The position numbers and the translations under genes are program-made. From Gordionus sp. m RMFG-2023 (Eukaryota > Nematomorpha > Gordioida > Chordodea > Parachordodidae): DNA of 64,000 bases. The stretch lies in NCBI RefSeq assembly GCF_954871325.1, contig NC_088779.1:15440846-15504845 (forward strand). Direction: 5' to 3'. Below the pieces are notes generated by a model. The model ran no database searches, was not told where the DNA came from, and saw nothing but the letters and a program-made list of their open reading frames with translations. Below are positions 1-12,400 of this stretch, one piece after another; the first letter of the stretch is position 1; the number at the start of each line of letters is the position of its first letter.

Positions 1-315
1 TTCCAAAATTGGTCATAATTCAAGAAATCAAAAATATGAAAAATATCAATAGGCATTTCACTAAGAAATTCAACTGTTAATTCATTATTAAGATATTTTT
101 TAAGGCTTTTTATGTATTCAAATATGTCCATTATGATTGATTTACATTTAAGTTATTTTGTTAAGTTAATTTATACCATAATCTCGGCATATAATTTTTA
201 TTTATAATAACTTTTCTTCTTATGTGGATTTAGAATTATTAGTAAATCATTGGTCTCACCATATAAAATTCATAGCCTAACGTCCAACTTCCATAGTTCT
301 TTCTAGGTCGTCACA
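1..315. other. AT-rich stretch, nothing assigned
   Basis: No coding frame, RNA gene or repeat could be supported here. The sequence is AT-rich with stops in all frames. Confidence 0.5.
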
Positions 316-445
316 TTAGGTTAGGTGTTGGTCATCATATTCCAGTCCACCACCCAGAGCCGGTGCACCATGAAGAAAGAAGCTTTTGGCATGAAATAAC
401 GTGCTAGGGAAATTTTTTGGTTCTTGGTTATCTCCTTAGCTTAGG

Positions 446-705
446 CATTGGTTATCACATTAGATTAGATATTGGTCATCACATTAGATTAGTCATTGAT
501 CATCTCATTAGATTAGGCATTGGTCATCTCATTAGATTAGACATTGGTCATCTCATTAGATTAGACATTGGTCATCTCATTAGATTAGACATTGGTCATC
601 TCATTAGATTAGGCATTGGTCATCTCATTAGATTAGGCATTGGACATCTCATTAGATTAGGCATTGGACATCTCATTAGATTAGGCATTGGTCATCTCTT
701 CAAGT
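446..705. repeat. 24-bp minisatellite
   Basis: About ten tandem copies of a 24-bp unit built on TTAGACATTGGTCATCTCA. Because the period is a multiple of three it makes an open frame repeating the eight residues IGHLIRLD, which should not be taken for a gene. A roughly 50-bp block containing CACCCAGAGCCGG and ATGAAGAAAGAA stands on both sides (about 342-385 and 704-745), so the minisatellite seems to have expanded inside a larger duplicated unit. Confidence 0.85.
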
Positions 706-749
706 CCATCACCCAGAGCCGGGGCATCATGAAGAAAGAAACCTCGGAA

Positions 750-2454
750 CACTAAAATAAAGAATGTATTAAAATGTTCATTTATTTACTTTTTCAATCT
801 ACTATTTATATATTTTTTACAAACTAAAATTAGAATATAATATTAAAAAGGTTAACTTATAAAATAAAAGTATAACTAAAATAAAAATATAATTTGAATA
901 AACAGAATTAAATGAATGCGCGTTACATAAATTAAAACATAATACTATTCAATAACCAAAATATATAATATTTTAATTTATTAATTTCTATAATATAACA
1001 ATTCAGACAAGGAATCGAATGGGGTAAATAAAAGGGAAAAATTAATATATTATCAAAATTTTGAATCACATTTGATAGTTAATTGATAATAAAATAGATT
1101 ATAATTAATTAATAATAGAAATTCAAAATTTAAAATTGAATATTTGAGACGATTGAGAGAAACCATGATGAATTAGATTCTAAAAGTGTGCATATTCTAA
1201 AGTCATAACGGAGCGAACAATATGGGTGCCGAATGAGCTCATTTATGGAGGACATGTTTTATTATATTTAAAATTATATTGCTTACTCATGTATTAGTGT
1301 TAAATATATTTATTTTTAATAATTATTTTGTTTAATTTTTATCGTTTTAAAATAGTCGCCTGATTTTATATATCATGTGTAGAAATTGTGATTTCTTTGT
1401 CCCAAATACGAATAAAAGGACAAAATTTTTTATCATAACAACTTCTTCATTTTATATATATATATTTTTTTGTAGATATATATTTTGTTGGCCAATAAAA
1501 TTTAAAGTTGAAAATTTATTAATTTTAGTTTTGGAGTTGTGTTTTGGTAAATTGCGTGTGTTATAGAATAGCGTTGTAATAGTAGAGTTTTATATTATCT
1601 ATATCATAATTTTCCGATGTTCTCATTACGTCATCACTACGTCATGTCATCGATACATATTTATTTAATATTTGTTAATTTTTTTTTTCAATATATACTA
1701 ACAGATGAGCCTATAACTTCAGTTAACCATGCACTGTAGGATGCCAAAGTAAAACCTTAAATATTCTTTTAATTTATCTTTACAAAGTTTTACAAATCAT
1801 TTTAATTTATCTTATAAAATTTGCATAATATTTTTATTATATCAATTATAAAGCTATGCAAGATGATATTACCACTCTCACTCAACAAGCTGATATCAGT
1901 GAAAACAATTATTCACCAATTCATTGTAAAATACAATATGATACCAATATTTTTACTTACCACTCTCACTCAAGAAGCTACTAGTGAAAACAATTATTCA
2001 CCAATGTAAAATAAAATATGATACATTTTAATTATATCAATTATATTACAATATTTAAAATTAATTTTCTTATTTATTTTATTTTTAAATAGATCAATCA
2101 TCATTTAAATTTCAATATTTATTTTTTTTTAAAGCATTTTATAAATTTATAAAATCAAAATATAATAACCTCTTAAACTCTTAAAATATTTATTTAATGA
2201 TAAAGCTATATATCATAAATATCATTTAAAGGGAGGAAAATTTTAAATACACATTTTATTAAGGGTGTCTATTTTCATTCTTGTCAAAGTGTTGTTAGGT
2301 GGATTTAGCAACAAGGAGCCCCTCACCCCGGGTTTTATTTTTCCAATCAGTGGATATTAATTCACTACACTGGATATGCTCTCTAAAGGGTATTAATACT
2401 AGCTGACTCCTCTACAGGTTTTATTTCAATAAAAATAATAATAAGTTGTATTTA
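750..2454. other. AT-rich stretch without a recognised gene
   Basis: No gene recognised. Short open frames (for example 1375-1566 and 1821-2009) have no similarity I know and the composition of background DNA. It contains a two-copy tandem duplication near 1868-2035. Confidence 0.5.
1868..2035. repeat. two-copy tandem duplication, ~87-bp period
   Basis: The motif TTACCACTCTCACTCAA starts near 1869 and again near 1956. Both copies are followed by GTGAAAACAATTATTCACCAA. The copies differ by small indels. Confidence 0.8.
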
Positions 2455-3233
2455 TTCTTTCCTTTTTCTTTCTTTTTTCCTTTCTCTTTCTCTGTTCCTT
2501 TTCTACCTTTTTTCTTTACCTTTCAACAATTATAGGGTTATTAAAATGCTGATTTAAGTCGATTTACAAAAATAACCCTATTATTATTTTAAGCAAAATA
2601 ATATTATATAAGCCTCAAAATTTAGCAAAATATAGGTGCAAACATTTTTGCCATCTACAATCAAAATCTTCAGTCTTACATATTTTTTTGGCTAAAATAA
2701 TTAATTTGTTTTTAAAAATCGATATAAATCAGATTTTTAACAATCCTACCTCACCTCCCCCCCCCCCCTTTCTTTTCATTCCAACCTTTTTCTTTCCCCT
2801 TTCTTTACTTCTTACTCTTTCCCTTGCCTTTCCATTTTCTTTCTATTTGCCTTATCCTCTCACTCCTCCTTTCCAGATTTTCCATTTTCTTTTCCTTCTA
2901 CTATTTTTTTCTTTCCCTTTACATTTTTTTTCCTCCTTTCCTTTTTTCTTTTCTTTGCTCTTTCTTTTCCTTACCCTTTTTCATTCCTTTTCATTTTTCT
3001 TTCACTTTTCCCTTTTAATCTATTTTTCCTTTCACTTTCCCTCTTTTTCTATTTTTTATTTCACTTTCCTTTTTTCTCTATTTTTTTATTTCACTTTTCA
3101 TTACCCCATTTTCCTCTATTTTTCTTTTTCCCTTTCCTTCCCTTTCCCAATTGCTTTCATTTCTCTTCTTCTTTCTATTTTTCTTTTCCATTTCTTCTTA
3201 TCATTCTTAGTCACCGTTAATTTCCCGTTAAAA
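2455..3233. repeat. polypyrimidine (C/T) tract
   Basis: Nearly 800 bp that are almost purely C and T on the + strand, including a C run near 2756-2768. It gives a 183-codon open frame rich in Phe, Leu and Pro (2688-3239) which is a by-product of composition. Such strand-asymmetric tracts can form triplex structures and are hard to assemble. Confidence 0.85.
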
Positions 3234-3320
3234 GTTTGATCAAAAAAGGAAAAGATTCTATCAAAAAAGTAAAAGATCCAATGAAAAGGGGAAAATTCCA
3301 ATTCAAAAATGGAAAAACGT
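3234..3320. repeat. short AAAAAGGAAAA-type tandem repeat
   Basis: Four imperfect ~20-bp units of the form TCAAAAAAGGAAAAGATTC. The same motif forms a longer array at 50262-50490 inside a hAT element, so this may be a scrap of a related element. Confidence 0.6.
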
Positions 3321-3679
3321 TACTTTTTTAAATATTTAAAAACAAATTATATTCTCTACGATCCTACATTATAGAAAACTTGCCAAAATGATTCTCCAAA
3401 CAATATTTATCTTAATTTACATAAATAATTATTATTTTTCATATAATATTTGTATAATTTTTATTTCTCATGGTTCCTTCTCAATAAAATTAGCCTACGA
3501 AAATATACTTAATTATATTATGGCAATACATAAATTTATAATATTTTTTTAATATCCATTCTTAACCACATACCCTTATTATATTTTTATTTACACTCTG
3601 ATATCTCCTGGTTTGTCATCCTTCGCCATTTGTTATTCATGGGAATTTCTGATTTCATGCCATTTATAATTCCCAGGCT

Positions 3680-4160
3680 GCATTTCCTTCAGCCTAAGGC
3701 CCGGCTATGATAAATCAATTAGAAATTTAACTATTTGGCTTAAAAAAAATATTTCAAAATTATTACGGGTTTGGCTGGGCTTGGAAAATATTCCTCAAAA
3801 TTAATATGGGCTTGGACCTGGCTTGGAACAATCTTTTACAGATTATTATGGGCCTGGCTTGGAAAATTTTTTTATTATTTGGACCAGGTTTGAGAAATTT
3901 TAAAATTAAATATTTTTCAAAATTATTAAGGTCTTGAACGCTTGGAAATTTTTTAATATATAATATGAACCAGACATAGGCTAAAAAAAATTTTCCCAGG
4001 CCTGGGCCGGTCCTGATCAAAATAAAGGACCATGAGGATCTCTGATTAATGCATTATTTTTTTAAAATTTATTTTTGTTCTGAATTATCAAAATTATTAT
4101 ATTTTGACCCGGGTTTAGAGAAATTTTTCAAAAATATTGTGGGCTGGGACCTGGGTTGGG
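3680..4160. repeat. degenerate GC-motif repeat (GGCCTGG / GGCTTGG)
   Basis: Irregular ~60-bp units with GGGCTTGGACCTGGCTTGG-like cores separated by AT-rich spacers, in otherwise AT-rich DNA. The style resembles the GGCCCGG-rich small TIR elements at 29128-29571 and 60672-61111, but no terminal repeats or target duplication could be set. Confidence 0.45.
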
Positions 4161-5411
4161 ATTTTATAATATTAAATATTAGCTATAGGTAATCAATAAT
4201 ATTTTAACAAATAATTTTGATTTGATTTGAAAGCTAATTTTAATATTTTCAATCAATAAATAGTATTCACTCTTAGTATTAATATGGGTTGGACTTGATC
4301 TGAAGGAGGGAGGTTAAAAGTATAAAAATTATAATTATAAATAAGTAACATCTTTCGTAAAAGAACGAAGAAAATTCTCTAACCCCGTCATTTTTGATGG
4401 GCTATCCACTAGTTAGGGAGCTAAAAGATTTATTTTGTTATTTATTGTATTACAAATTGTTTTATTATATTAAAGAAAAATGTCTATTATAAATATAATT
4501 GTAATTACAATTTTACTAATTAAGAATAAAATTAGTATACAATTATTTTTGACTTCGAAATTTAAATATTATAATTATTTTATATAATCAAAATTATAGG
4601 AGGATATATAAATTAATCTAGATTAAAAATTATATAAGGACTTGTAATATTTTACTAAGTAATTAATAAAATACAATATATTGGAATTTATAATAACAAA
4701 ATATTATTAAATATTCTTTTTATTATCAAATTTTGAAGTGAATCTAATTCTTTTTAAATTATCCATGGAACATTTAAGCTGCAATCATCTAAAAAATAAA
4801 ATAGATGATATATATTTAGGATATATATATAATTATTGAACTTATAGGTGATATGAATATAAAGCACATGAAGATAAGCCTTAACAAGCTTTCTCATTTC
4901 AGATTTAGATATATATGCCATTTAATAAAAAAATATATCTTACTTATTAAATTATTTTCTACATTATAAACATTTACTACATTGTTTCTCCCATCATATT
5001 TATTCATGAATTCTAAGAGATTACCCAATAATTTTTTGATTGTATCACTATAACTATTTTTTACATCACAATCGTGGTTTCATTTTATTAGTGGAAAGAA
5101 TCTTGATATTATAGAAAAACCTCTAAAATTTCTCTAGATATCAATTTATCCAATTCTTTCATATTCAAATGATAAAATTCAGCTTTTTAGTTTAATTTAT
5201 GATTTACATTAATTAAAAATTAAATTTAATTTATTGAAAACTTCTTTCAGTTTTTAAAATATAAAATTAACTAATTAAAATATACAATAAATGATTAATA
5301 TAACATAAATATAAACATTATTTTTTATATATTTTTTTAACTCCTTCGACAGATAGGTATAGATTACACAGATAATTTTTGATCTCTCAGCATTGAACCT
5401 TTTAATAATGA
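4161..5411. other. AT-rich stretch without a recognised gene
   Basis: No gene recognised. On the minus strand between about 5200 and 4680 there are several adjacent open stretches with splice-like borders, but phases do not join and no family is recognisable, so no gene is called. Confidence 0.4.
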
Positions 5412-5432
5412 CTTATAGGTAGTGTTGTTAAA

Positions 5433-6010
5433 ACGCCACGAGTCGCGACCCCGACCCAAAGCTCGGGTCGTTTTATTCGACTCCGACTCAATGTTTGGGT
5501 CGTTTTTTTCGACTTCGACCCAAAATATGGGTCGTTTTTTTCGACTCCGACCCAAGTCCAAGCCAAAAAAAACGACCTCGACCCAAAATATGGGTCGTTT
5601 TTTACGACTCCGACTAAAAATTTGGGTCGTTTTTTTCGACTTCGACCCAAAATATGGGTCGTTTTTTACGACTCCGACTAAAAATTTGGGTCGTTTTTTT
5701 CGACTTCGACCCAAAATATGGGTCGTTTTTTACGACTCAAACTTGAAGTTTGGGTCATATTTTTTCGACTCAAACTTGAAGTTTGGGTCGTATTTTTCGA
5801 CTCAAACTTGAAGTTTGGGTCGTATTTTTCGACTCAAACTTGAAGTTTGGGTCGTATTTTCGACTCCAACTCAAAGTTTGGGTCGTTTTTCTGACTCAGA
5901 CTCAAACATCGGGTCGTTTTATTCAATCCGACCCAAAATATGGATCTTTTTTTTTAAAGTCGACTTAAAGTTAGGGTTGCTTTTTTTCACCCTTAACCCA
6001 ATATCTAGAT
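5433..6010. repeat. outer-arm GTCG/CGAC minisatellite (left)
   Basis: Tandem ~32-bp units, partly arranged as ~65-bp dimers, built on GGGTCGTTTTTTTCGACTTC followed by GACCCAAAATATG or GACTCAAACTTGAAGTTT. Each unit has GTCG and CGAC in inverted order, so single strands could fold locally. The inverted counterpart is 17765-18345. Open frames in both strands here (for example 5364-5714 minus, 5422-5811 plus) arise from the repeat. Confidence 0.9.
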
Positions 6011-6099
6011 CATTTTTTTTGACCAAAAGTCAAATAACATTTAGTATATATTAATATTATAGGCGGGAAAGTTACTTAAAGCTTCTTTAAATTATAATA

Positions 6100-8310
6100 C
6101 TCTGGATTAACTATTCATCATAGTTATTTTTTTAAATTTTTAAGTGAAAATGCACCATAGAAAAGAGCCATTTGTTATGATGGTTATTTTTGAACTTTTT
6201 TAAATGAAATAGATAAAAATATATATTGTAGACATGTTAAATCAAAATTTCAGTGAAGATGTACCATAGATAAGTGACAATTGTCATAATCGCCATTTTT
6301 GAGCCTTTTTGAGTTTTTTTAAAGGAAATAGCTAAAAATATATATTCTAAACATGTTAAATTAAAAATTCAGTGAGGATGTATCATAGATAGGTGACAAT
6401 TGTCATAATCGCTATTTTTGAACTTTTTCAAATTTTTTTAAAGGAAATAGCTAAAAATATATATTCTAAACATGTTAAATTAAAAATTCAGTGAGGATGT
6501 ATCATAGGTAGGTGACAATTGTCATAATCGTTATTTTTGAACTTTTTTCAATTTTTTTAAAGGAAATAGCTAAAAATATATATTCTAAACATGTTAAATT
6601 AAAAATTCAGTGAGGATGTATCATAGATAGGTGGCAATTGTCATAATCGCTATTTTTGAACTTTTTCAAATTTTTTTAAAGGAAATAGCTAAAAATATAT
6701 ATTCTAAACATGTTAAATTAAAAATTCAGTGAGGATGTATCATAGGTAGGTGACAATTGTCATAATCGTTATTTTTGAACTTTTTTCAATTTTTTTAAAG
6801 GAAATATCTAAAAATATATATTCTAAACATGTTAAATTAAAAATTCAGTGAGGAAGTATCATATATAGGTGACAATTGTCATAATCGCTATTTTTGAAAT
6901 TTTTCAAATTTTTTTAAAGGAAATATCTAAAAATATATATTCTAAACATGTTAAATTAAAAATTCAGTGATGATGTATCATAGATAGGTGACAATTGTCA
7001 TAATCGCTATTTTTGAACTTTTTCAAATTTTTTTAAAGGAAATAGCTAAAATTATATATTTTAAACATGTTAAATTAAAAATTCAGTGATGATGTTTCAT
7101 AGGTAGGTGACAATTGTCATAATCGCTATTTTTGAATTTTTTCAAATTTTTTTAAAGGAAATAGCTAAAAATATATATTCTAAACATGTTAAATTCAAAA
7201 TTCAGTGAGGATGTATCATATATAGGTGACAATTGTCATAATCGCTATTTTTGAACTTTTTCAAATTTTTTTAAAGGAAATATCTAAAAATATATATTCT
7301 AAACATGTTAAATTAAAAATTCAGTGAAGATATATCATAGATAGGTGACAATTGTCATAATCGCTATTTTTGAACTTTTTCAAATTTTTTTAAAGGAAAT
7401 ATCTAAAAATATATATTCTAAACATGTTAAATAAAAAATTCAGTGATGATGTATTATAGATAGGTGACAATTGTCATAATCGCTATTTTTGAACTTTTTC
7501 AAATTTTTTTAAAGGAAATAGCTAAAATTATATATTTTAAACATGTTAAATTAAAAATTCAGTGATGATGTTTCATAGGTAGGTGACAATTGTCATAATC
7601 GCTATTTTTGAACTTTTTCAAATTTTTTTAAAGGAAATAGCTAAAAATATATATTCTAAACATGTTAAATTAAAAATTCAGTGAGGATGTATCATATATA
7701 GGTGACAATTGTCATAATCGCTATTTTTGAACTTTTTCAAATTTTTTTAAAGGAAATATCTAAAAATATATATTCTAAACATGTTAAATTAAAAATTCAG
7801 TGAAGATTTATCATAGATAGGTGACAATTGTCATAATCGCTATTTTTGAACTTTTTCAAATTTTTTTAAAGGAAATATCTGAAAATATATATACTAAACA
7901 TGTTAAATTAAAGATTCAGTGATGATATATCATAGATAGGTGACAATTGTCATAATCGCTATTTTTGAACTTTTTCAAATTTTTTTAAAGGAAATAGCTA
8001 AAATTATATATTCTAAACATGTTAAATTAAAAATTCAGTGAGGATGTATCATAGATAGGTAACAATTGTCTTAATTGCTATTTTTGAACTTTTTCAAATT
8101 TTTTGAAAGGAAATAGCTAAAAATATATATTCTAAACATGTTAAATTAAAAATTTAAGAGGATGTATCATAGATAGGTGACAATTGTCATAATCGTTATT
8201 TTTAAACTTTTTCCAATTTTTTTAAAGCAAATAACTAAAAATATATATCCTAAACATGTTAAATTAAAATATCAGTGAGGAAGTATCATAGATAAGGGAC
8301 AAAAAATGTT
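6100..8310. repeat. 119-bp satellite block of the left arm, ~19 copies
   Basis: About 19 direct copies with a mean period near 119 bp. Every unit has the core GGTGACAATTGTCATAATCG, containing the perfect 10-bp palindrome GACAATTGTC, then a TTTTTGAACTTTTTCAAA stretch. Variants repeat in fours: units near 7083, 7201, 7320 and 7440 match those near 7559, 7678, 7797 and 7915, so a ~476-bp higher-order repeat is visible. The outermost units (near 6130 and 6250) are the most divergent, as in ordinary satellites homogenised from the middle. Confidence 0.92.
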
Positions 8311-9487
8311 ATTATATATACGAGTAGTAAGGTACATAATAATTTTTGAGTGATAAAATGAGATGCTAATATATTTCTTGTAATTTTAATTTATAAAAAA
8401 ATTCTTAAATATGTTATTGTCATAGACTGGGTCAGAAAATCAACTATCACATAAACTCATCTATGTTTTATTCATATTATATTTTTAAGTTTAAGGATAT
8501 TAAAATATTTCCTCTTTGAAGTTTCTAGTTAGGATAAAATTTACTTGGCACATCTTACAATGATATTTATACCTTGTTTTTTTTCGAGAATAAATTTTAT
8601 GCGATATTTCATGAAGGAAATTACATATCATTGTACAGAGAAATAACTTTGTATATATTATCTGCACCAATATCTTTTATATCAATCTCTATCGATGACA
8701 TTTTAAATTATATTGGAAAACTAGATTGTGTAGATTTATAATTATTAATTTAAAGGATTAAGATTTTGGAATTAATTATAAATATATCTTAATAATTTTT
8801 ATATGCATTTAATATTTAAAATCTCTCGTTATAAGCCTATTTAGCAAGAAAAATATTGACTAATCCTGAAATTACGATAATAGATATCTATACCTTTATA
8901 TAATCTATGAGAAAAATTGCTCTCATAATATTCTTCTTAATAAAATAGTGAATAATTAACGCCTGAAAAAAAGTATAGCGCTTTATAACATGGTTCAAAG
9001 TTAATCCCAGTATCAATTTTAATTTTTAATTTTTCTCAAGTGTTCAAAATTCTAAATCTTAATATCAAAAACTATTTTAGTTATCAATTTAAGTCAAATA
9101 ATATTAAAACACTAATATTCTCCAGTATTCATAAAAAACAACAGCCTGAAACAAGAATACTAAGCTCAAATCATCTTAAATATTTGATACATTTATAGTT
9201 TAAATATTTTTATTTAAATTATATATATTTATTAATGTACAAAAAATTTAATTTAACAATATATATAGATATAAAAATTATGTATAAAATTTATTATTCA
9301 TGATATTGATATCCCATGAATCAAACATAAACACTGTTTAAGTGTTTCGGAGGCCATGCGATTTCTTTTCTTTGTTACGGTGTCCACCCCTCTTGAGAAG
9401 ACACGCTCGCTCTCAACGGATGTACTTTGCTGCGACAAAAAATCTTTAGCCATCATGCAAAGGTACGGAAAACGCTCAGAATTACAG
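8311..9487. repeat. inner unique part of the left arm
   Basis: Non-tandem sequence between satellite and transposase. It matches 15266-16445 in inverted orientation almost base for base (for example the stretch with CCCAGTCTATGACAATAAC on the right). The inner edge of the arm lies inside the last transposase exon, at about 9487. Confidence 0.88.
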
Positions 9488-12400
9488 CTCCACCAATCCA
9501 ACACTGTAGTCGTTGCTGAGACTACTGGATCAGCTAGGTATTCGGCGATCTCGTTCACCATTGGAACTAACGAGGCTTTCCTAAAAATATAAAATAAATT
9601 ATTAAAATTAAATATATCAACTTTGAGAAAATTTAAAATAGTTATAGAATATTAAATATATACCTTCTCAGACTATTTAAGATAGTTATTGACATCATTT
9701 CACAATTATCGTCTTTTTCTGATATTTCTGGCGATATATTACACCGGTATTTACCATATAAAGCAATCAATTTTTCATAATAACATTCTTTGTTCATCCA
9801 TAAAGGTATGAATGTTTTCTTGATACGTGGATCAAGAAAACTACACACATATATTTCGAAATTGTCCATAATATTGATATATTTTTGGCATTTAGCCAAC
9901 ATAGATCTAGACGATTCTACTATAACATTATTATTACTGGTTTCAATACTTGTTACCAGTAATATTTGAATCGTATCTAAATATAGTGCATACATCCCTA
10001 TTGTAGATGTATTCGTGCTTATCTCGCACGTTATTTTATAAAAAGGATATAAAAAATCCTCTATATCTTTTAACATTCTACTCTCATCTGTATTAATGTA
10101 AAAATTTTCATTGATACATCTTTTCCCCATTTTAACAATAGTTTCTAAATTCTATAAATCAAACAGTAAAAAAATTAAATATTAATATTAATACCTTATT
10201 AATTTTACTAAGCATGAGATACTTTGAATTCCACCTAGTTGACACATCTAATGGAATTTTGCAATTACAAATATCAACAAAATCCTGCATCAAGGAAGGA
10301 CTTTTATGAATTTTTTTCACCAACATCTCAACTTTTTCTAAATCTGTTGAGATTGTTGGCAGTCCTTCTTGTACAATCAAATTAATAATGTGGGCAAGAC
10401 ATCTAATTGTGTTAAAATTTTGGTTATATGTCTCACGAATTAAAGGAATTATGAGCTTTCCCGCCGAAAGCATGTTCGATCCATTATCATGGGTAATGGA
10501 TGATATTTTATCTATTATTTTGTACTCTGTCATTATTGATAATAATAATTCTTTAATATCTTCACCCGTGTGAGGGTGGGCAAATTCCGTAATTGATAAT
10601 AAGGCATTAGTTATATTCCATTTATCATTTATATAATGGACCGTTATGGCGCAATAACTTATTAAATTATTGCTGGTCCATATGTCTGTTGTTATTGCCA
10701 TCTTATTTTTATAATTATGGAAGGAATTCATAATATTTGTTTTAGCCTCGTTATATATATTGTTTAAATATTTCATAGCAGTTTGCCTGCACCAAACTTT
10801 GGAGGTTTTGTTTAAATATGTAAAGATGTCTTTAAAATTTTTACTATCATACGTTCTAAATGAAATATTTTCATTGATGATATATTTGAGTATTAATTTA
10901 TTTAAATGAAAATTATCGTCTGTTGTAAGTTTTCTTGCCCCTATAATAGAATCAGGCAAAGGTGGCGAATCATTGATTACTTCAGGATGTTTGGTTAGAA
11001 GATGTTTGCGCAAATTGGCTAAAATAAATTATATATATTATTAAATAAATTATATATATTATATATGTCGTATTGGGATATGGAATCATGTGAGATTCGG
11101 AATCCCAACGTTGGGAGATCTTGAATCCCCACGTTTTATTCGGGATCTTTTTGTTTAAAAATATTTAAAAAATATTCCGAATCCCCATGAATAAAAAATA
11201 AAATTATACTTTTTCTTCTCTTTTTTACGGCTGGCACCACATAATTAAAAGGCGAAAATAAGGGATTTAAAAAGGGAATTTAAAAAAAAGTAAATAGTAT
11301 AAAATTAAGGCATATAATGAATGAAAAGGGATGAGGTTAAGACATTTTTGTTTTAGAAAATATTAAAAAATATATTTATAAAAAATCCGAATTATTGCAA
11401 CAATTATTGAATGCAATATGGCATTTCATTGAACATTTAAGCAGGGATCCAAACATTTATAACTGTTCAGTATATAAAAAATTATAATGGTTTATTTTTC
11501 TGGATGTAATATTGAGTTAGCCGTTCTAAAAAATCAAATATGAATAAGGAAAAATACTATGTATCTTTAGGTTGAGACAAATAAGGTCAGACTCATTTAG
11601 AGATTGTTAAAACTTAATTATTTATAATAAAAATGTTTTTTTTTAAAAAAAGCTAAGGACCAATATATATTTTTATTTAGTTTTTATAATTTTTTTTTAC
11701 ATATTTTTATATAGTTTTAATATTTTAGTGTTTTGTCATATTTTTTTAAATTATAACAATATCAATATTATCAAAATAAAATTTTAAAAAATAAAACAAA
11801 TAACAATGGCAATATTTTGAAGTTTTGGAAGCAGGAAAATTTATTTCCTTTTTTGAGAAAATTAGAGAGTAAAATTTTGTCAGCCCTGGCAAATTCGGCT
11901 TCTAGTGAAAGATTATTTTTCTGTAGCCAATCGCCTATTAGAGGAAAGGCGTACACAATTGAAATAAAAAAAATAGACATTCTTCTTTTTCTAAGTAAAA
12001 ATTTGGATTTATAATATGTATTTATTTTTTGTTATTATGGATTATGGAATTAAAGAAATAAATAGAATAAATTCAATAAAGTGTAAAAAATTATAGCATT
12101 AAAAGTTTTGAAAAATTTAAAAACACCGTGAATTTTCGGGCGTGAAACAAAATATTGCCTTCGAGTATTTAATGATTTAAAGCATAAAAGTAATACAATA
12201 TTAATTATCTCTAAAAAATAAAATTTTCTGGTGAAAATATAATTTAATTGTTTTTTTTAAAAAAAGATTCCGAATCCCCTTAAATATTTTTTTAAAAAAA
12301 ATTTATTTTTGTTATAAATATCTGAATCAGGCGGTTCCAGCAACACAAATTTCTGTAGAAAGGGCTTTTTGTGTTATCGTCACTACGAATAAAAAGGAAT

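Noticed and set aside
417-755. 112-codon repeat protein (IGHLIRLD units)
   Set aside because: Product of a 24-bp minisatellite; no start context, signal or homologue, and flanked by duplicated non-coding blocks.
2688-3239. 183-codon frame rich in Phe, Leu, Ser and Pro resembling a membrane protein
   Set aside because: It lies wholly in a C/T-only tract; the apparent hydrophobicity follows from TTT, CTT, TTC and CCT codons.
4680-5200. Possible small minus-strand gene made of three open stretches
   Set aside because: Splice phases do not join and no conserved family is visible; AT-rich chance frames are likely.
5364-6054. Several overlapping open frames on both strands rich in Arg, Lys and Phe
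   Set aside because: They are read from the 32/65-bp GTCG/CGAC minisatellite of the hAT arm; both strands are open at once, and the repeats, not codons, explain it. The mirror frames at 18074-18451 have the same cause.
6100-8310. CRISPR-like array (regular repeats with a palindromic core)
   Set aside because: Units are direct 119-bp satellites without distinct spacers, in a eukaryotic transposon arm, with no cas genes.
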